A DNA stretch of 64,000 bases from JAOPZW01 sp963851295 (GTDB taxonomy: Bacteria > Actinomycetota > Thermoleophilia > Solirubrobacterales > Solirubrobacteraceae), in contig CAWKOS010000002.1 of NCBI GenBank assembly GCA_963851295.1, positions 62,001-126,000 of the forward strand. Direction: 5' to 3'. Positions 43,718 through 51,985 of the stretch are shown piece after piece. A program made the translations under genes and the position numbers. Each line of letters starts with the position of its first letter. Position 1 is the first letter of the stretch. The notes under the pieces were generated by a model, which saw only the letters and a program-made list of their open reading frames with translations, did no database searches and was not told where the DNA came from.

Positions 43718-44546
43718 CGACCTCGACCCCGAGGTAGGCGTCGAGCACGCGCTCGTCGGCGCGGACCTCGGCCGGCGTGCCGTCGGCGATGCGTCGGCCG
43801 AAGTCGAGCACGACGACGCGGTCGCAGACGGCGGTCACGAGGTCCATGTGGTGCTCGACGAGCAGCACCGCCATGTCGTCGCGCAGACCGCGGATGCGCT
43901 CCCCGAGCTCGTCCATGTCGTCGCCGCCGAGGCCGCTCGCGGGCTCGTCGAGGAGGATCAGGCGCGGGCGCGCGACGAGCGCCCGCGCAAGCGCGATGCG
44001 CTTCTGGACGGGGAAGGGGAGCGTGTCCGGCAGGCGCCCGGCGGCGTCGGCCACGCCGAGCATCTCGAGCGCCTCCAGCGCGGCGTCGCGCAGCGCGCGC
44101 TCGTCGCGATCGGAGCGCGGCAGCCCGAGCAGGGCCGAGGTCAGTCCGGCCCGCCGCCGTCGCTCGGCGCCGGCCATGACGTTCTCGAGCGCGGTGAGCC
44201 CGGCGAACAGGCCGACGGCCTGCAGCGTGCGTGCGATCCCGAGGCCGGCGAGCTGGTGCGGGCGGACGGCGGCCAGCGACCGTCCGCCCCAGGCGACGTC
44301 GCCTGCGTCGGGGCGCACGAAGCCGCAGATGACGTTGAACAGGGTCGTCTTGCCCGCCCCGTTGGGGCCGATGACGCCGACGACCTCGCCGTGGGCGACC
44401 TCCAGCGAGACCTCGTCGAGCGCCGTGAGCCCGCCGAAGCGGACCGTGACCGCGTCGACCCGCAGCCCGTCTCCCTCAGCGCCCTGGTCGGCGGTCACGG
44501 CATTCCGTTCGTACCCCGCGGCCGGGACCTCCGCGCCCAGCGGCAT
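43704..44546 (-). CDS. livG: ABC transporter ATP-binding protein, LivG type
   Basis: A 280-residue ATPase with Walker A GPNGAGKTTLFNVICGF, RTLQAVGLFAGLTALENV, Walker B LILLDEPASGL and the LivG-type C-terminus (GTPAEVRADERVLDAYLGVE). The signature motif is degenerate (LPFPVQKRIALARAL instead of LSGGQ), which is unusual for an active ATPase half. I chose the ATG at 44546 because TACCGT lies 6 bases before it; a GTG at 44498 is possible. First gene of the operon. Confidence 0.9.
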   Translation of the reverse strand: MPLGAEVPAAGYERNAVTADQGAEGDGLRVDAVTVRFGGLTALDEVSLEVAHGEVVGVIGPNGAGKTTLFNVICGFVRPDAGDVAWGGRSLAAVRPHQLAGLGIARTLQAVGLFAGLTALENVMAGAERRRRAGLTSALLGLPRSDRDERALRDAALEALEMLGVADAAGRLPDTLPFPVQKRIALARALVARPRLILLDEPASGLGGDDMDELGERIRGLRDDMAVLLVEHHMDLVTAVCDRVVVLDFGRRIADGTPAEVRADERVLDAYLGVEVDAAG

Positions 44547-44552
44547 GGAGCC

Positions 44553-44558
44553 ACGGTA
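44553..44558 (-). promoter_or_regulatory. -10-like hexamer TACCGT for the liv operon
   Basis: On the minus strand TACCGT ends 6 bases before the ATG at 44546. No Shine-Dalgarno sequence is present, as in the other leaderless candidates. Confidence 0.4.
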
Positions 44559-44636
44559 AGCGTCGCCGGGGCGCTCCTCATCGTGCCGACGGCCCAAACT
44601 TTGGGCGGTCGGCGTTGTGGCCGCGCCACAATGCGC

Positions 44637-45206
44637 TCAGCGCAGAAGGAGGCGCAGCACCGGCTCGGCGCGTCGGGCGTCGGGCGCCTCGCCGGTGATG
44701 ATGTCGAGGTAGACGTAGGACTCGATCAGGCGCACGACGACGTAGGCGACGTCGTGCAGGTCGGCGGGAAGGTCGAGGCGCCCGGCGCGCGTCTCCTCCT
44801 CGAGCATCGCGTGGACGGCATCGATGAGGCGCGGCTGGAAGCCCTTGTCGCACCGGGTGAGCAGGCGCATGGTGCGCTCGCCCTCCTCGCCGAGCAGGCA
44901 CTTCATGCCGGCGTTGGTGATGGCGCCGTCGATGAAGCGCGTGACGACCTGGACGACGCGCTCGGCGCCCGTCGCGCGCAGGCGCGCGTCCTCGCGCTCG
45001 AGCGTGTCGCGTGCCAGCCCCCAGAGGACCTCGACGAGCAGCCGCTCGCGCGAGCCGACCCAGCGGTAGAGCGTGACGCGGTTGACGCCGAGCTCCTGCG
45101 CGATCGCACCCATGTCGATGCGCTGGGCGGCCTGGAAGCGCCGGCGCGCGAGCATCAGCGCCTCCTCTGCGGTTGCTCGTTGCAACATCTGGGCAACATG
45201 TTGCAT
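44637..45206 (-). CDS. TetR-family transcriptional regulator
   Basis: A 189-residue regulator with an N-terminal helix-turn-helix (MGAIAQELGVNRVTLYRWVGSRERLL split over helices 2-4) and a helical ligand domain. It is divergent from the PucR gene, and the gap holds a GCAACATGTTGC palindrome that overlaps the annotated start; an ATG at 45188 is an alternative start. Likely represses itself and the neighbouring PucR gene or operon. Confidence 0.88.
   Translation of the reverse strand: MQHVAQMLQRATAEEALMLARRRFQAAQRIDMGAIAQELGVNRVTLYRWVGSRERLLVEVLWGLARDTLEREDARLRATGAERVVQVVTRFIDGAITNAGMKCLLGEEGERTMRLLTRCDKGFQPRLIDAVHAMLEEETRAGRLDLPADLHDVAYVVVRLIESYVYLDIITGEAPDARRAEPVLRLLLR
45182..45204. promoter_or_regulatory. 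Operator-like site: GCAACAT repeat plus palindrome GCAACATGTTGC
   Basis: GCAACAT occurs at 45182-45188 and 45193-45199, 11 bp apart, and the second copy forms the perfect 12-bp palindrome at 45193-45204. Between the TetR and PucR genes, it is the obvious candidate operator of the TetR protein. Confidence 0.6.
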
Positions 45207-45232
45207 GCTGTCGCCCAGGAGGAGGGTGAAAC

Positions 45233-46498
45233 ATGTGCGCTGCAGTCGTCGAGCAGGCAGCCGACGAAGCGCTCCGCGACGAGCGCCGGCGGATCCTCGT
45301 CGCGCTCCTCGACGACCTGGACGAGGTCGTCGAGCGCGGGGTGGCGGCGCTGTGCGCCGAGATCCCGGCGTACGGCGAGGGCGACGCGCGCTTCCTGCAC
45401 GACCTGCGCGGACAGGTCCGCCAGCACTACGCGGTCAAGCTCGAGGCGCTGCTCGAGGACCGGATGGTCACCCTGGAGGACATCGCCTTCGTTCGCGCCG
45501 CGGCGACGCGGCGGGCGCGCGCCGGCCTCTCGCTCGAGGACTACCTCAACGCCTTCCGCGTGGGCCAGCAGGCCTTCTGGGAGGCGGTCGTGCGGTGCGC
45601 GGGGGCGACCCCGCTCGGCCAGGCCGCCGCCCTCACGCTCGCCGGGCCGCTCATGCGCTACTGCGACTTCTCGAGCACCCACGCCGCGCACGCCTACGTC
45701 GAGTACCAGCAGTACATGGTGGCCGACGCCGACCGCCAGCGCCGCGACCTGCTCGAGCACCTGCTCGCCGGCGAGATGCCGACCCGCGGCCCGCTGCTGG
45801 CCGCTGCGCAGGCCCACGGCATCGCCGCCGACTCGCGCATGCTCGTCGCGGCCGCCGTAGCGATGGACGCCTGCGCCGACGAGGACGCGCCGCACGTCGG
45901 CAGCGCGGCGATCGCCTGCGCCGGCCTGCACGACGCCAAGACGCTCGTCGTCGTGCGCCAAACCGAGATCGTGGCCGTCCTCGTGCTCGGCGCCGACGCC
46001 GACGCGTGCCGGCTGTGCGACCGCGTCGACGCGCTGCAGGGCCGGCTGCGCTCGGAAGGCATCGCGCTCGCGATGGGCGTGAGCACGGTGGCCGACGGAG
46101 TGGGCGAGCTGCCCCGCGCCTACCAGGAGGCGCACGTCGCGCTGTCGGGCGTGGGTGCCGAGGGCGGGGTCGAGGCCCTGCCGCGGCTGACGGCCTTCGA
46201 CTACCTCGCGCTGCACGCCGACGAGACCGCGCGGCGTCTCGTCGACCCGCAACTGCGCGCCTTCCTCGACGAGGACGGCGAGCGCGGCCACGTCCTCACG
46301 CAGACGATCCTCGCCGTCGCGCAGGCCGACCTCAATTTGCGTGTCGCCGCCCAGCGTCTGCAGGTCCACCCGAACACCGCCCAGTACCGCCTGCGCCGCA
46401 TCCAGGAGCGCACCGGGCGCAACCCGCGCCGGATCGCCGACCTGCTCGACCTGCTGGTCGCCATCGCGCTCGACGACGCGCTCGGCGCGCCGTCCTGA
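45233..46498 (+). CDS. PucR/CdaR-type transcriptional regulator
   Basis: A 421-residue regulator. The N-terminal half is a helical RsbT-like/GAF-like sensory region (LEDYLNAFRVGQQAFWEAVVR). The C-terminal half has a degenerate GGDEF-like segment (LAMGVSTVADGVGELPRAYQEAHVAL) and the PucR helix-turn-helix LNLRVAAQRLQVHPNTAQYRLRRI (in two parts). AGGAGG lies 10 bases before the ATG. It precedes a three-gene operon (46552-48608) that it may control. Inducer unknown. Confidence 0.85.
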   Translation: MCAAVVEQAADEALRDERRRILVALLDDLDEVVERGVAALCAEIPAYGEGDARFLHDLRGQVRQHYAVKLEALLEDRMVTLEDIAFVRAAATRRARAGLSLEDYLNAFRVGQQAFWEAVVRCAGATPLGQAAALTLAGPLMRYCDFSSTHAAHAYVEYQQYMVADADRQRRDLLEHLLAGEMPTRGPLLAAAQAHGIAADSRMLVAAAVAMDACADEDAPHVGSAAIACAGLHDAKTLVVVRQTEIVAVLVLGADADACRLCDRVDALQGRLRSEGIALAMGVSTVADGVGELPRAYQEAHVALSGVGAEGGVEALPRLTAFDYLALHADETARRLVDPQLRAFLDEDGERGHVLTQTILAVAQADLNLRVAAQRLQVHPNTAQYRLRRIQERTGRNPRRIADLLDLLVAIALDDALGAPS

Positions 46499-46551
46499 CG
46501 AGCCCGGTTGCGGCGGGCCCCCGGCGGCGGTTAGCGTCGCGGTAGAGGGCC

Positions 46552-47202
46552 ATGAGCACTCCGGCGGGCACGATCGAGCTGCTCGACGCCAGCGTCGAGC
46601 TCGCGGCGGGCGCCTACCGCCTCGGCGAGGCCGGGGCGGAGCGCGACGTGGCGCTCGCCGCCGTACGCATCGGCCGCTTCCCGGTCGTCAACGCGGCCGT
46701 GGCCGAGTTCGTGCGCGCGACGGGTCGCGACGTGGCCCCGGCGCTGACCGGCAAGCTCGCCGACCCGCTGCTCGCCGACCACCCCGCGACCGACGTGACC
46801 TACGACGAGGCCGCGGCCTTCTGCGCGTGGGCCGGCGGGCGGCTGCCCAGCGGCGACGAGTGGGAGGCGGCCGCGCGCGGCGCCGACGGGCGCGCCTGGC
46901 CGTGGGGCGAGACCTTCGACCCCGAATGCTGCGCGTGCGTCGAGTCGGGCTGGGGGTGGACGGCGCCCGTCGGCGCGCACCCCGCCGGCGCGAGCCCGTG
47001 CGGCGCCGAGCAGCTCGCCGGCAACGTCTGGGAGTGGGTCGAGGACCGCACCGAGGACGGCGCCTGGCGCGCGGTGCGCGGCGGCTCCTACCTCGACCAC
47101 GCGTGGGGCGTGCGCGCCGCGCGCGTCCTCTCCGCCGACCCGGCGCGCGCCACGCCGACCACCGGCTTCCGTCTCGTCATCGACCCAGGGAGGCGCCCGT
47201 GA
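46552..47202 (+). CDS. FGE/SUMF1-family protein lacking the catalytic cysteines
   Basis: A 216-residue single-domain formylglycine-generating-enzyme-like protein. The family core is clear: VTYDEAAAFCAWAGGRLPSGDEWEAAARG, LAGNVWEWVED and VRGGSYLDHAWGVRAARV ... TGFRLV. Genuine FGEs carry a Cys pair in the segment after GGS; here that stretch is LDHAWGVRAARVLS, so copper-oxidase activity is unlikely. It heads an operon with a MIP18-like protein and an amidohydrolase. Role unknown. Confidence 0.75.
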   Translation: MSTPAGTIELLDASVELAAGAYRLGEAGAERDVALAAVRIGRFPVVNAAVAEFVRATGRDVAPALTGKLADPLLADHPATDVTYDEAAAFCAWAGGRLPSGDEWEAAARGADGRAWPWGETFDPECCACVESGWGWTAPVGAHPAGASPCGAEQLAGNVWEWVEDRTEDGAWRAVRGGSYLDHAWGVRAARVLSADPARATPTTGFRLVIDPGRRP

Positions 47203-47558
47203 AGCAGGACCCCGCGACCATCCTCGCCGCGCTGCGCGACGTCTACGACCCGTGCTGCGCGGACCGCGGCATCAGCATCGTCGACATGGGGGTCGTCGAG
47301 GACGTGCGCGTCGAGGGCGCGCACGTCGACGTCGACCTCGTGCTCACCACCGGCTGGTGCCCGTTCGTGGCGACCATGTCGTCGGCCATCCCCGACCGCC
47401 TCCGCGCCCTCGACGGCGTCGAGAGCGTCGACGTCCGGGTCGTGTGGGACCCGGTCTGGACCCCCGAGCGCCTGTCGCCGTCGGCGCGCGACGCGCTCAG
47501 CATGCCGCTCGAGCAGCTCGAGCCCTACCGCCAGCAGCGCATTGCGCAAGGAGCCTGA
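47199..47558 (+). CDS. MIP18/PaaD-type (DUF59) metal-sulfur assembly-like protein
   Basis: A 119-residue protein with the DUF59 pattern: YDPCCADRGISIVDMGVVEDV, then VLTTGWCPFVATMSSAIPDRL and VESVDVRVVWDPVWTPERLS. Related proteins help load Fe-S or other metal centres. The GTG start overlaps the FGE-like stop (GTGA), and the next gene, an amidohydrolase, begins 3 bases after its stop. It may mature the metal site of that enzyme (inference). Confidence 0.8.
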   Translation: MKQDPATILAALRDVYDPCCADRGISIVDMGVVEDVRVEGAHVDVDLVLTTGWCPFVATMSSAIPDRLRALDGVESVDVRVVWDPVWTPERLSPSARDALSMPLEQLEPYRQQRIAQGA

Positions 47559-47561
47559 TCC

Positions 47562-48608
47562 ATGGCCACCGACATCGCCCCCTCCGCCGAGTCCACCCGC
47601 GAGCGGAAGGTCGACGCGTTCGTCTTCGACTGCGTCTGCCACATCTTCAACTTCGACCCCAAGAACGCCATCGGGCCGCCCGGCCAGCTCTTCGACGAGC
47701 ACCTCTACGCCTTCCACCAGCTCTTGACCAAGGAGGGCGAGCGGATCCTCTCGCGCGAGGAGTACATGAAGGAGTGGAGCGTCGACGAGATCTACGACAT
47801 GGTCATCGAGGGCTCCGACACCGACATGATCGTGGCGCAGCCGCTGCCGCTGACCGACCTCTTCTACGACGGGCTGTCGCCGTGGGAGAAGTGCGCCGAG
47901 ATGGCGGCCAAGCACCCCGACCGCGCGGTCTTCTGGGGCTCGGTCAACCCCTTGGAGGGCAAGAAGGCGCTGGACCTGATGACCCGTCAGGTCGAGGACC
48001 ACGGCGCCAAGGCGTTCAAGTTCTACAACGTGCGCTACGACTACGGGCAGCCGTTCCCGTGGCGCATGGACGACCCGCGCGTCGCCTATCCGGTCTTCGA
48101 GCGCGCCCAGGAGCTGGGGGTCAACCTCATCGGCGTTCACAAGGGCGTGCCGCTGGGCCCCCAGCCGATCGAGCACACGCGCACGTTCGACATGGACGGC
48201 GCCGCGGCGAACTTCCCCGACATCAACTTCGTCATCTTCCACGTCGGCCTGCCGTGGCTCGACGAGGTGCTGTGGCAGATCGTCCGCTATCCCAACCTCT
48301 ACGCCTCGATCGCGGCGACGGTGAACTTCATCTCGCGCCAGCCGCGGGTCTTCGCCGAGACGCTGGGCAAGATGCTCTGGTGGTGCGGGGAGGACAAGAT
48401 CATCTACGGCGGCGAGTCGCCGATCTGGCACCCGCAGTGGGCGCTCGAGGCCTTCTGGAACCTCGAGCTGCCGGCCGACATCGTCGAGGAGCGCGGCTAC
48501 CCGCAGCTCACCGAGCAGGCCAAGCGCAAGATCCTCGGCGAGAACCTCGCGCGGCTGCACGGCATCGACGTCGAGGCGAAGAAGGCCGAGCTCGGCGTGC
48601 CGGGCTGA
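47562..48608 (+). CDS. Amidohydrolase-2 family metal-dependent hydrolase
   Basis: A 348-residue TIM-barrel protein of the ACMSD/resorcylate decarboxylase superfamily. Conserved elements are FVFDCVCHIFNF near the N-terminus, GAKAFKFYNVRYDYG, GVNLIGVHKG (His), NFVIFHVGLPWLDE (His) and IIYGGESPIWHPQW. The usual HxH of strand 1 reads VCH, so one metal ligand seems replaced. It could be a decarboxylase or hydrolase. The ATG has AAGGAG upstream. Operon with FGE-like and DUF59 genes. Confidence 0.8.
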   Translation: MATDIAPSAESTRERKVDAFVFDCVCHIFNFDPKNAIGPPGQLFDEHLYAFHQLLTKEGERILSREEYMKEWSVDEIYDMVIEGSDTDMIVAQPLPLTDLFYDGLSPWEKCAEMAAKHPDRAVFWGSVNPLEGKKALDLMTRQVEDHGAKAFKFYNVRYDYGQPFPWRMDDPRVAYPVFERAQELGVNLIGVHKGVPLGPQPIEHTRTFDMDGAAANFPDINFVIFHVGLPWLDEVLWQIVRYPNLYASIAATVNFISRQPRVFAETLGKMLWWCGEDKIIYGGESPIWHPQWALEAFWNLELPADIVEERGYPQLTEQAKRKILGENLARLHGIDVEAKKAELGVPG

Positions 48609-48623
48609 GTCGCTGGGGCCGGG

Positions 48624-48788
48624 CTAGTCGGCGCTCGGTCTGTGCTCGTCGTCGTCCTGCGCCGCCGCGGCGTCCGGCGGCGAGGACGACCCGGGCCGGC
48701 GGGGAGCGTGGTTGGACACCAGCTCGCGCAGGCACTCCGGGCAGGAGCACTCGGGCTTCGACAGCCCTGTGTGGGGACAGCGCGTCAT
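48624..48788 (-). CDS. Small Cys-rich protein (54 residues)
   Basis: The frame starting at ATG 48788 encodes MTRCPHTGLSKPECSCPECL followed by RELVSNHAP and a Pro/Ser/Asp-rich tail. The C-x9-C-x-C-x2-C arrangement, with a His after the first Cys, suggests a small zinc-binding protein. There is no clear ribosome-binding site. It lies convergent to the amidohydrolase and downstream of the sigma-factor fusion. Supported only by motif order, so moderate confidence. Confidence 0.5.
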   Translation of the reverse strand: MTRCPHTGLSKPECSCPECLRELVSNHAPRRPGSSSPPDAAAAQDDDEHRPSAD

Positions 48789-48852
48789 CGCGGGATCGGG
48801 CGGCCAACTGCCCGTTTCGCGCGCGAGTGAACCGTTGTTCCAAGACGCACGC

Positions 48853-48884
48853 ACGGCGGCGCCCTCGGGAGAGGGCGCCGCCGT
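48853..48884. terminator. Perfect 14-bp hairpin, probable terminator
   Basis: ACGGCGGCGCCCTC and GAGGGCGCCGCCGT flank a GGGA loop. No T-run follows, as is common in high-GC actinobacteria. It lies between the sigma-factor fusion and the small Cys-rich gene. Confidence 0.65.
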
Positions 48885-48893
48885 GGGGCAGGT

Positions 48894-48972
48894 GAGATTC
48901 GTGCCGTTAGCTCCCTGTACCGCCGGCGCGGCCGGGCGGGGCCTCGTCGCCGGCGGTGACAAGCACGATCTC
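48894..48972. other. Two-part long hairpin downstream of the sigma-factor fusion
   Basis: Outer arms GAGATTCGTGC (48894-48904) and GCACGATCTC (48963-48972) pair with one bulge, and inner arms ACCGCCGGCG (48919-48928) and CGCCGGCGGT (48948-48957) pair perfectly. It may be part of the terminator region or a structured RNA. Confidence 0.45.
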
Positions 48973-48975
48973 CAT
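48907..48975 (-). CDS. Possible 22-residue peptide
   Basis: An ATG-to-TAA frame of 22 codons (starts MEIVLVTAGDEAPPG) lies between the sigma-factor fusion stop and the terminator hairpin, inside the long hairpin. No strong ribosome-binding site is seen and such a short frame can arise by chance. Confidence 0.15.
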   Translation of the reverse strand: MEIVLVTAGDEAPPGRAGGTGS

Positions 48976-49002
48976 CTGGACAACGCCGCGAGGGCGTCGG
49001 CG

Positions 49003-50430
49003 TCAGGGGTTAGTTGCGGCGGCCTGCTTCTTCGCCTGGCCGGCCGGCAGCGAGGGGTCCGCGGCGGGCGCCTGCGCCGCGTCGACGGCGGGAGCCTGGG
49101 GCTGTTCGGCGGGCGGCGGCTGCGGCGCGGCCTTCTTCGCCTGCCCCGGCGGCAGCGGCTTGCCCGCGGCCGTGCGGCTCGCCTGGCCGGGCGGCTGCGG
49201 CTTGGGGTCGGCGGGCGACGGCGACGGCGACGAGGCGGCCTTCTTCGCCTGCCCCGGCGGCACCGGCTTGCCGTCCGCCGCCCGCGTCGCCTGCCCCGGC
49301 GGCGGCGACGTGGCGGCCGCCGGCTCCTGCGCCTGCCCGGGCGGCGGCGCCGCGGCGGCGGACGCCGGCTGCTGCGCCTGCGCGTGCGCGGGCGGCCGCG
49401 ACGCGGCAGGCGCTGGATGATGCGCGCGGCGCGCGGGCGCCGGCGCGTGCACGCGCCCGCGCTGCGGCGCGACGGCCGCCGTGTGACGCACGACGCCCGG
49501 CGCCGCGAGCGCCGGGGACGGCAGCGTGCGAGCGTGGCGCGCGGACGGCATGACCTTCGCGGGCGCCGTGTCGCCGTCCGCGGGCGCGACCACGTCGCGC
49601 ACGCCCGTGCCCGCGCCCGCGATCGTCGCCGTCGCGACCACCACGATCGCCGCCTTGGTCGCGAGGCCCGCCGCCGCGCCGCCGCCCGCGAAGCCGGCGC
49701 CCGCGAGCGCCCCGGCCGCCGGCAGCGCCGGCGCCAGCGCGGCGAGGTCCGCGGGCCGCTGCGCGAGCGCGGCCTTGAACGTCCGGCACGACGCGCACGA
49801 GCGCACGTGCGCGCGCAGCTTGCGCGCGCGCAGCACGCGGCCGTCGCCGTCCGACAGCCGCCGCTGGACCTCGACGCACAGCATCTCGCGCCCCTCCGCG
49901 CAGTCCTGCAGCGCCACGCGCGCCTCGAAGATCGCCTGCTTGACCGCGCCGGGCGAGCTGTCGAGGACAGCGGCAATCTCCTCGTGCGAGAGCCCGCTGA
50001 GCTCGCGCATGACGAGCGCGCCGCGCTGGCGCTCGGGCAGGCTCTGGAGGTCGGCTTGCAGCAGCGCCAGGCGCTCGCGGTCCTCGATCGCCCGTGCCAG
50101 CGAGTCGGTCCCGAGGGTCTGCGCGGCGTCGAGGCTCACGGTCGGGCGGCGCTGGCGCAGCCGCGAGATCGCCTCGTTGTGGGCGATGCGGAACAGCCAC
50201 GGGCGCAGCTCGAAGTCGCGCTTCTCGTCGCGCAGGGCCGCCAGCGCCTTGGCCATCGTGCTCTGCAGGGCGTCGCGCGCGTCCTCGTCGTCGCGCAGGA
50301 TCGAGCGCAGGTAGCGATGCAGCGCCGCCTGGTGGCGCTCGTAGAGCGCCGCGAAGGCGTCCGCGTCCTCGCGCGCGGCCAGCGAACGCAGCGCCGGCGC
50401 CCGGGGGGCGAGGCGAAGCGCGATCGGCAT
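49003..50430 (-). CDS. Sigma factor fused to zinc-finger anti-sigma-like region, membrane segment and Pro-rich tail
   Basis: A 475-residue protein. Residues about 20-180 form an ECF-type sigma factor (region 2 AFAALYERHQAALHRYLRSI; region 4 LSHEEIAAVLDSSPGAVKQAIFEARVAL in parts). Residues about 185-220 carry a zf-HC2-like H-x3-C-x2-C site (HVRSCASC). Residues 255-276 form a membrane helix. The rest is an extracytoplasmic Pro/Ala/Gln-rich tail with repeated PPGQAKKAA-type units. The sigma factor would be tethered to the membrane and need release. The in-frame extension above ATG 50430 is probably not coding. Confidence 0.82.
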   Translation of the reverse strand: MPIALRLAPRAPALRSLAAREDADAFAALYERHQAALHRYLRSILRDDEDARDALQSTMAKALAALRDEKRDFELRPWLFRIAHNEAISRLRQRRPTVSLDAAQTLGTDSLARAIEDRERLALLQADLQSLPERQRGALVMRELSGLSHEEIAAVLDSSPGAVKQAIFEARVALQDCAEGREMLCVEVQRRLSDGDGRVLRARKLRAHVRSCASCRTFKAALAQRPADLAALAPALPAAGALAGAGFAGGGAAAGLATKAAIVVVATATIAGAGTGVRDVVAPADGDTAPAKVMPSARHARTLPSPALAAPGVVRHTAAVAPQRGRVHAPAPARRAHHPAPAASRPPAHAQAQQPASAAAAPPPGQAQEPAAATSPPPGQATRAADGKPVPPGQAKKAASSPSPSPADPKPQPPGQASRTAAGKPLPPGQAKKAAPQPPPAEQPQAPAVDAAQAPAADPSLPAGQAKKQAAATNP

Positions 50431-50585
50431 GGCGGCTGTTGTCCGGTGCGTCCCCACTCGGCCCTCGCGTCCTTGCTTACCCGGCGGCGCCGGCACGCAC
50501 CCCGGCCAACCGGCTGCGCCCCAGCGTCCGCAGCAGCCTATCTCCTGGACTTGCCGCCGCGGGCGGGCGGTGGGACCTTGGCGCG

Positions 50586-51985
50586 ATGGCCACTCGCATC
50601 CTCTCGACTCCCGCCGGCTTCGCCGGCGAGCTCATCGGCCCGGGCGACGACCGCTACGACGACGCGCGCCGCGTCTGGAACGGCGCCATCGACCGCCGTC
50701 CGGCCCTCATCGCGCGCTGCACGGGTGCGCGGGACGTCGCCGCCGCCATCCGCCTGGCCCGCGAGCGCGACCTGCCGGTCGCCGTGCGCGGCGGCGGCCA
50801 CGGCGTCGCGGGCCTGGCGGTCTGCGACGGCGGCGTCGTGGTCGACCTCTCGCCAATGCGCGCGATCGCCGTCGACGCGCGGGCGCGCACGGCGCGCGCG
50901 CAGGCGGGCGTGCTGTGGGGCGAGATCGACGGGGCCACGCAGGCCCACGGCCTCGCGACGGTCGGGGGCATCGTCACGCACACGGGGATCGCCGGGCTCA
51001 CGCTCGGGGGCGGGATCGGCTGGCTCATGCGCCGCCACGGCGCCACCGCCGACAACCTGCTCGCCGCCGAGGTCGTCACGGTCGACGGCGAAGTGGTGCG
51101 CGCGAGCGCCGACGAGCACCCCGAGCTCCTATGGGGCCTGCGCGGCGGCGGCGGGAACTTCGGCGTCGTGACCGAGTTCGAGTACCGCCTGCACGAGGTC
51201 GGGCCGACCGTCCTGCCGGGCCGGTCCTCTACGCGCTCGAGGACGGCGCGGAGGTGCTGCGCCGCTACCGCGACGCCGTGGCGGACGCGCCCGACGAGCT
51301 GACGACGATCCTCACGCTGCGCACCGCCCCGCCCGCGGCGTACCTCCCGCCCGAGCTCCACGGGCGGCCCGTGGTCATTGTCGGCAGCTGCTGGGCCGGG
51401 GACCTCGAGCGCGGCGAGCGCGCGGTCGAGCCCCTGCGGCGCCTCGGGCGACCGCTCTTCGACGCGCTCGCGCCGCGCCCGTACGTCGAGCACCAGGGCA
51501 TGCTCGACGCCGCGGTCCCCCACGGCTGGCACTACTACTGGAAGTCCTGCGAGCTGCCGCCGCTCTCCGACGGCGCCGTCGACGCGCTCGTCGAGCACGC
51601 GGGGCGCAACGAAGCCCCGGGCTCCTACGTCATCGTCTTCCACCTCGGCGGCGCCGTCGCGTGCGTGGGGGAGGACGAGACCGCCTACGGCCAGCGCGAC
51701 GCCGCCCACAACGTCAACATCAACGCGGTCTGGCTCCCCGAGGAGGAGGCGGTGGCCGGCGCGCGGGTGCGCTGGGCGCGCGACACCTTCGCGGCGGTCG
51801 ATCGTCATTCGACCGGCCGCGCCTATGTCAACTTCCTCGGCGACGAGGGCCAGGAGCGCGTGCGCGCCGCCTACGGCGCTCGCCGCTACGAGCGGCTCGT
51901 CGCTCTCAAGCGCCGCTGGGACCCCGACAACGTCCTGCGCCTCAACCAGAACGTCGATCCGCGCGGCCTAGACTCCGCCGCGTGA
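50586..51985 (+). pseudogene. FAD-binding berberine-bridge-type oxidase, interrupted by a frameshift
   Basis: The N-terminal part (ATG 50586) has the FAD-binding PCMH domain: ALIARCTGARDVAAAIRLAR, VRGGGHGVAGLAVCDGG (His attachment region) and TLGGGIGWLMRRHG. At about 51218-51228 the frame changes, and GPVLYALEDGAEVLRRYRDA onward to the BBE C-terminus (YVNFLGDEG ... NVLRLNQNVDP) is in the -1 frame. Restored, it would be about 466 residues. The stop overlaps the next gene by 4 bases (GTGA). A single-base change in CTGCCGGGCCGG would repair it, so a sequence error is possible. Confidence 0.75.

Noticed and set aside
49060..49420. Repeating units suggestive of a CRISPR or tandem DNA array
   Set aside because: The periodicity comes from codons for the PPGQAKKAA-type protein repeats in the sigma-fusion tail; spacing is irregular and there are no spacers.
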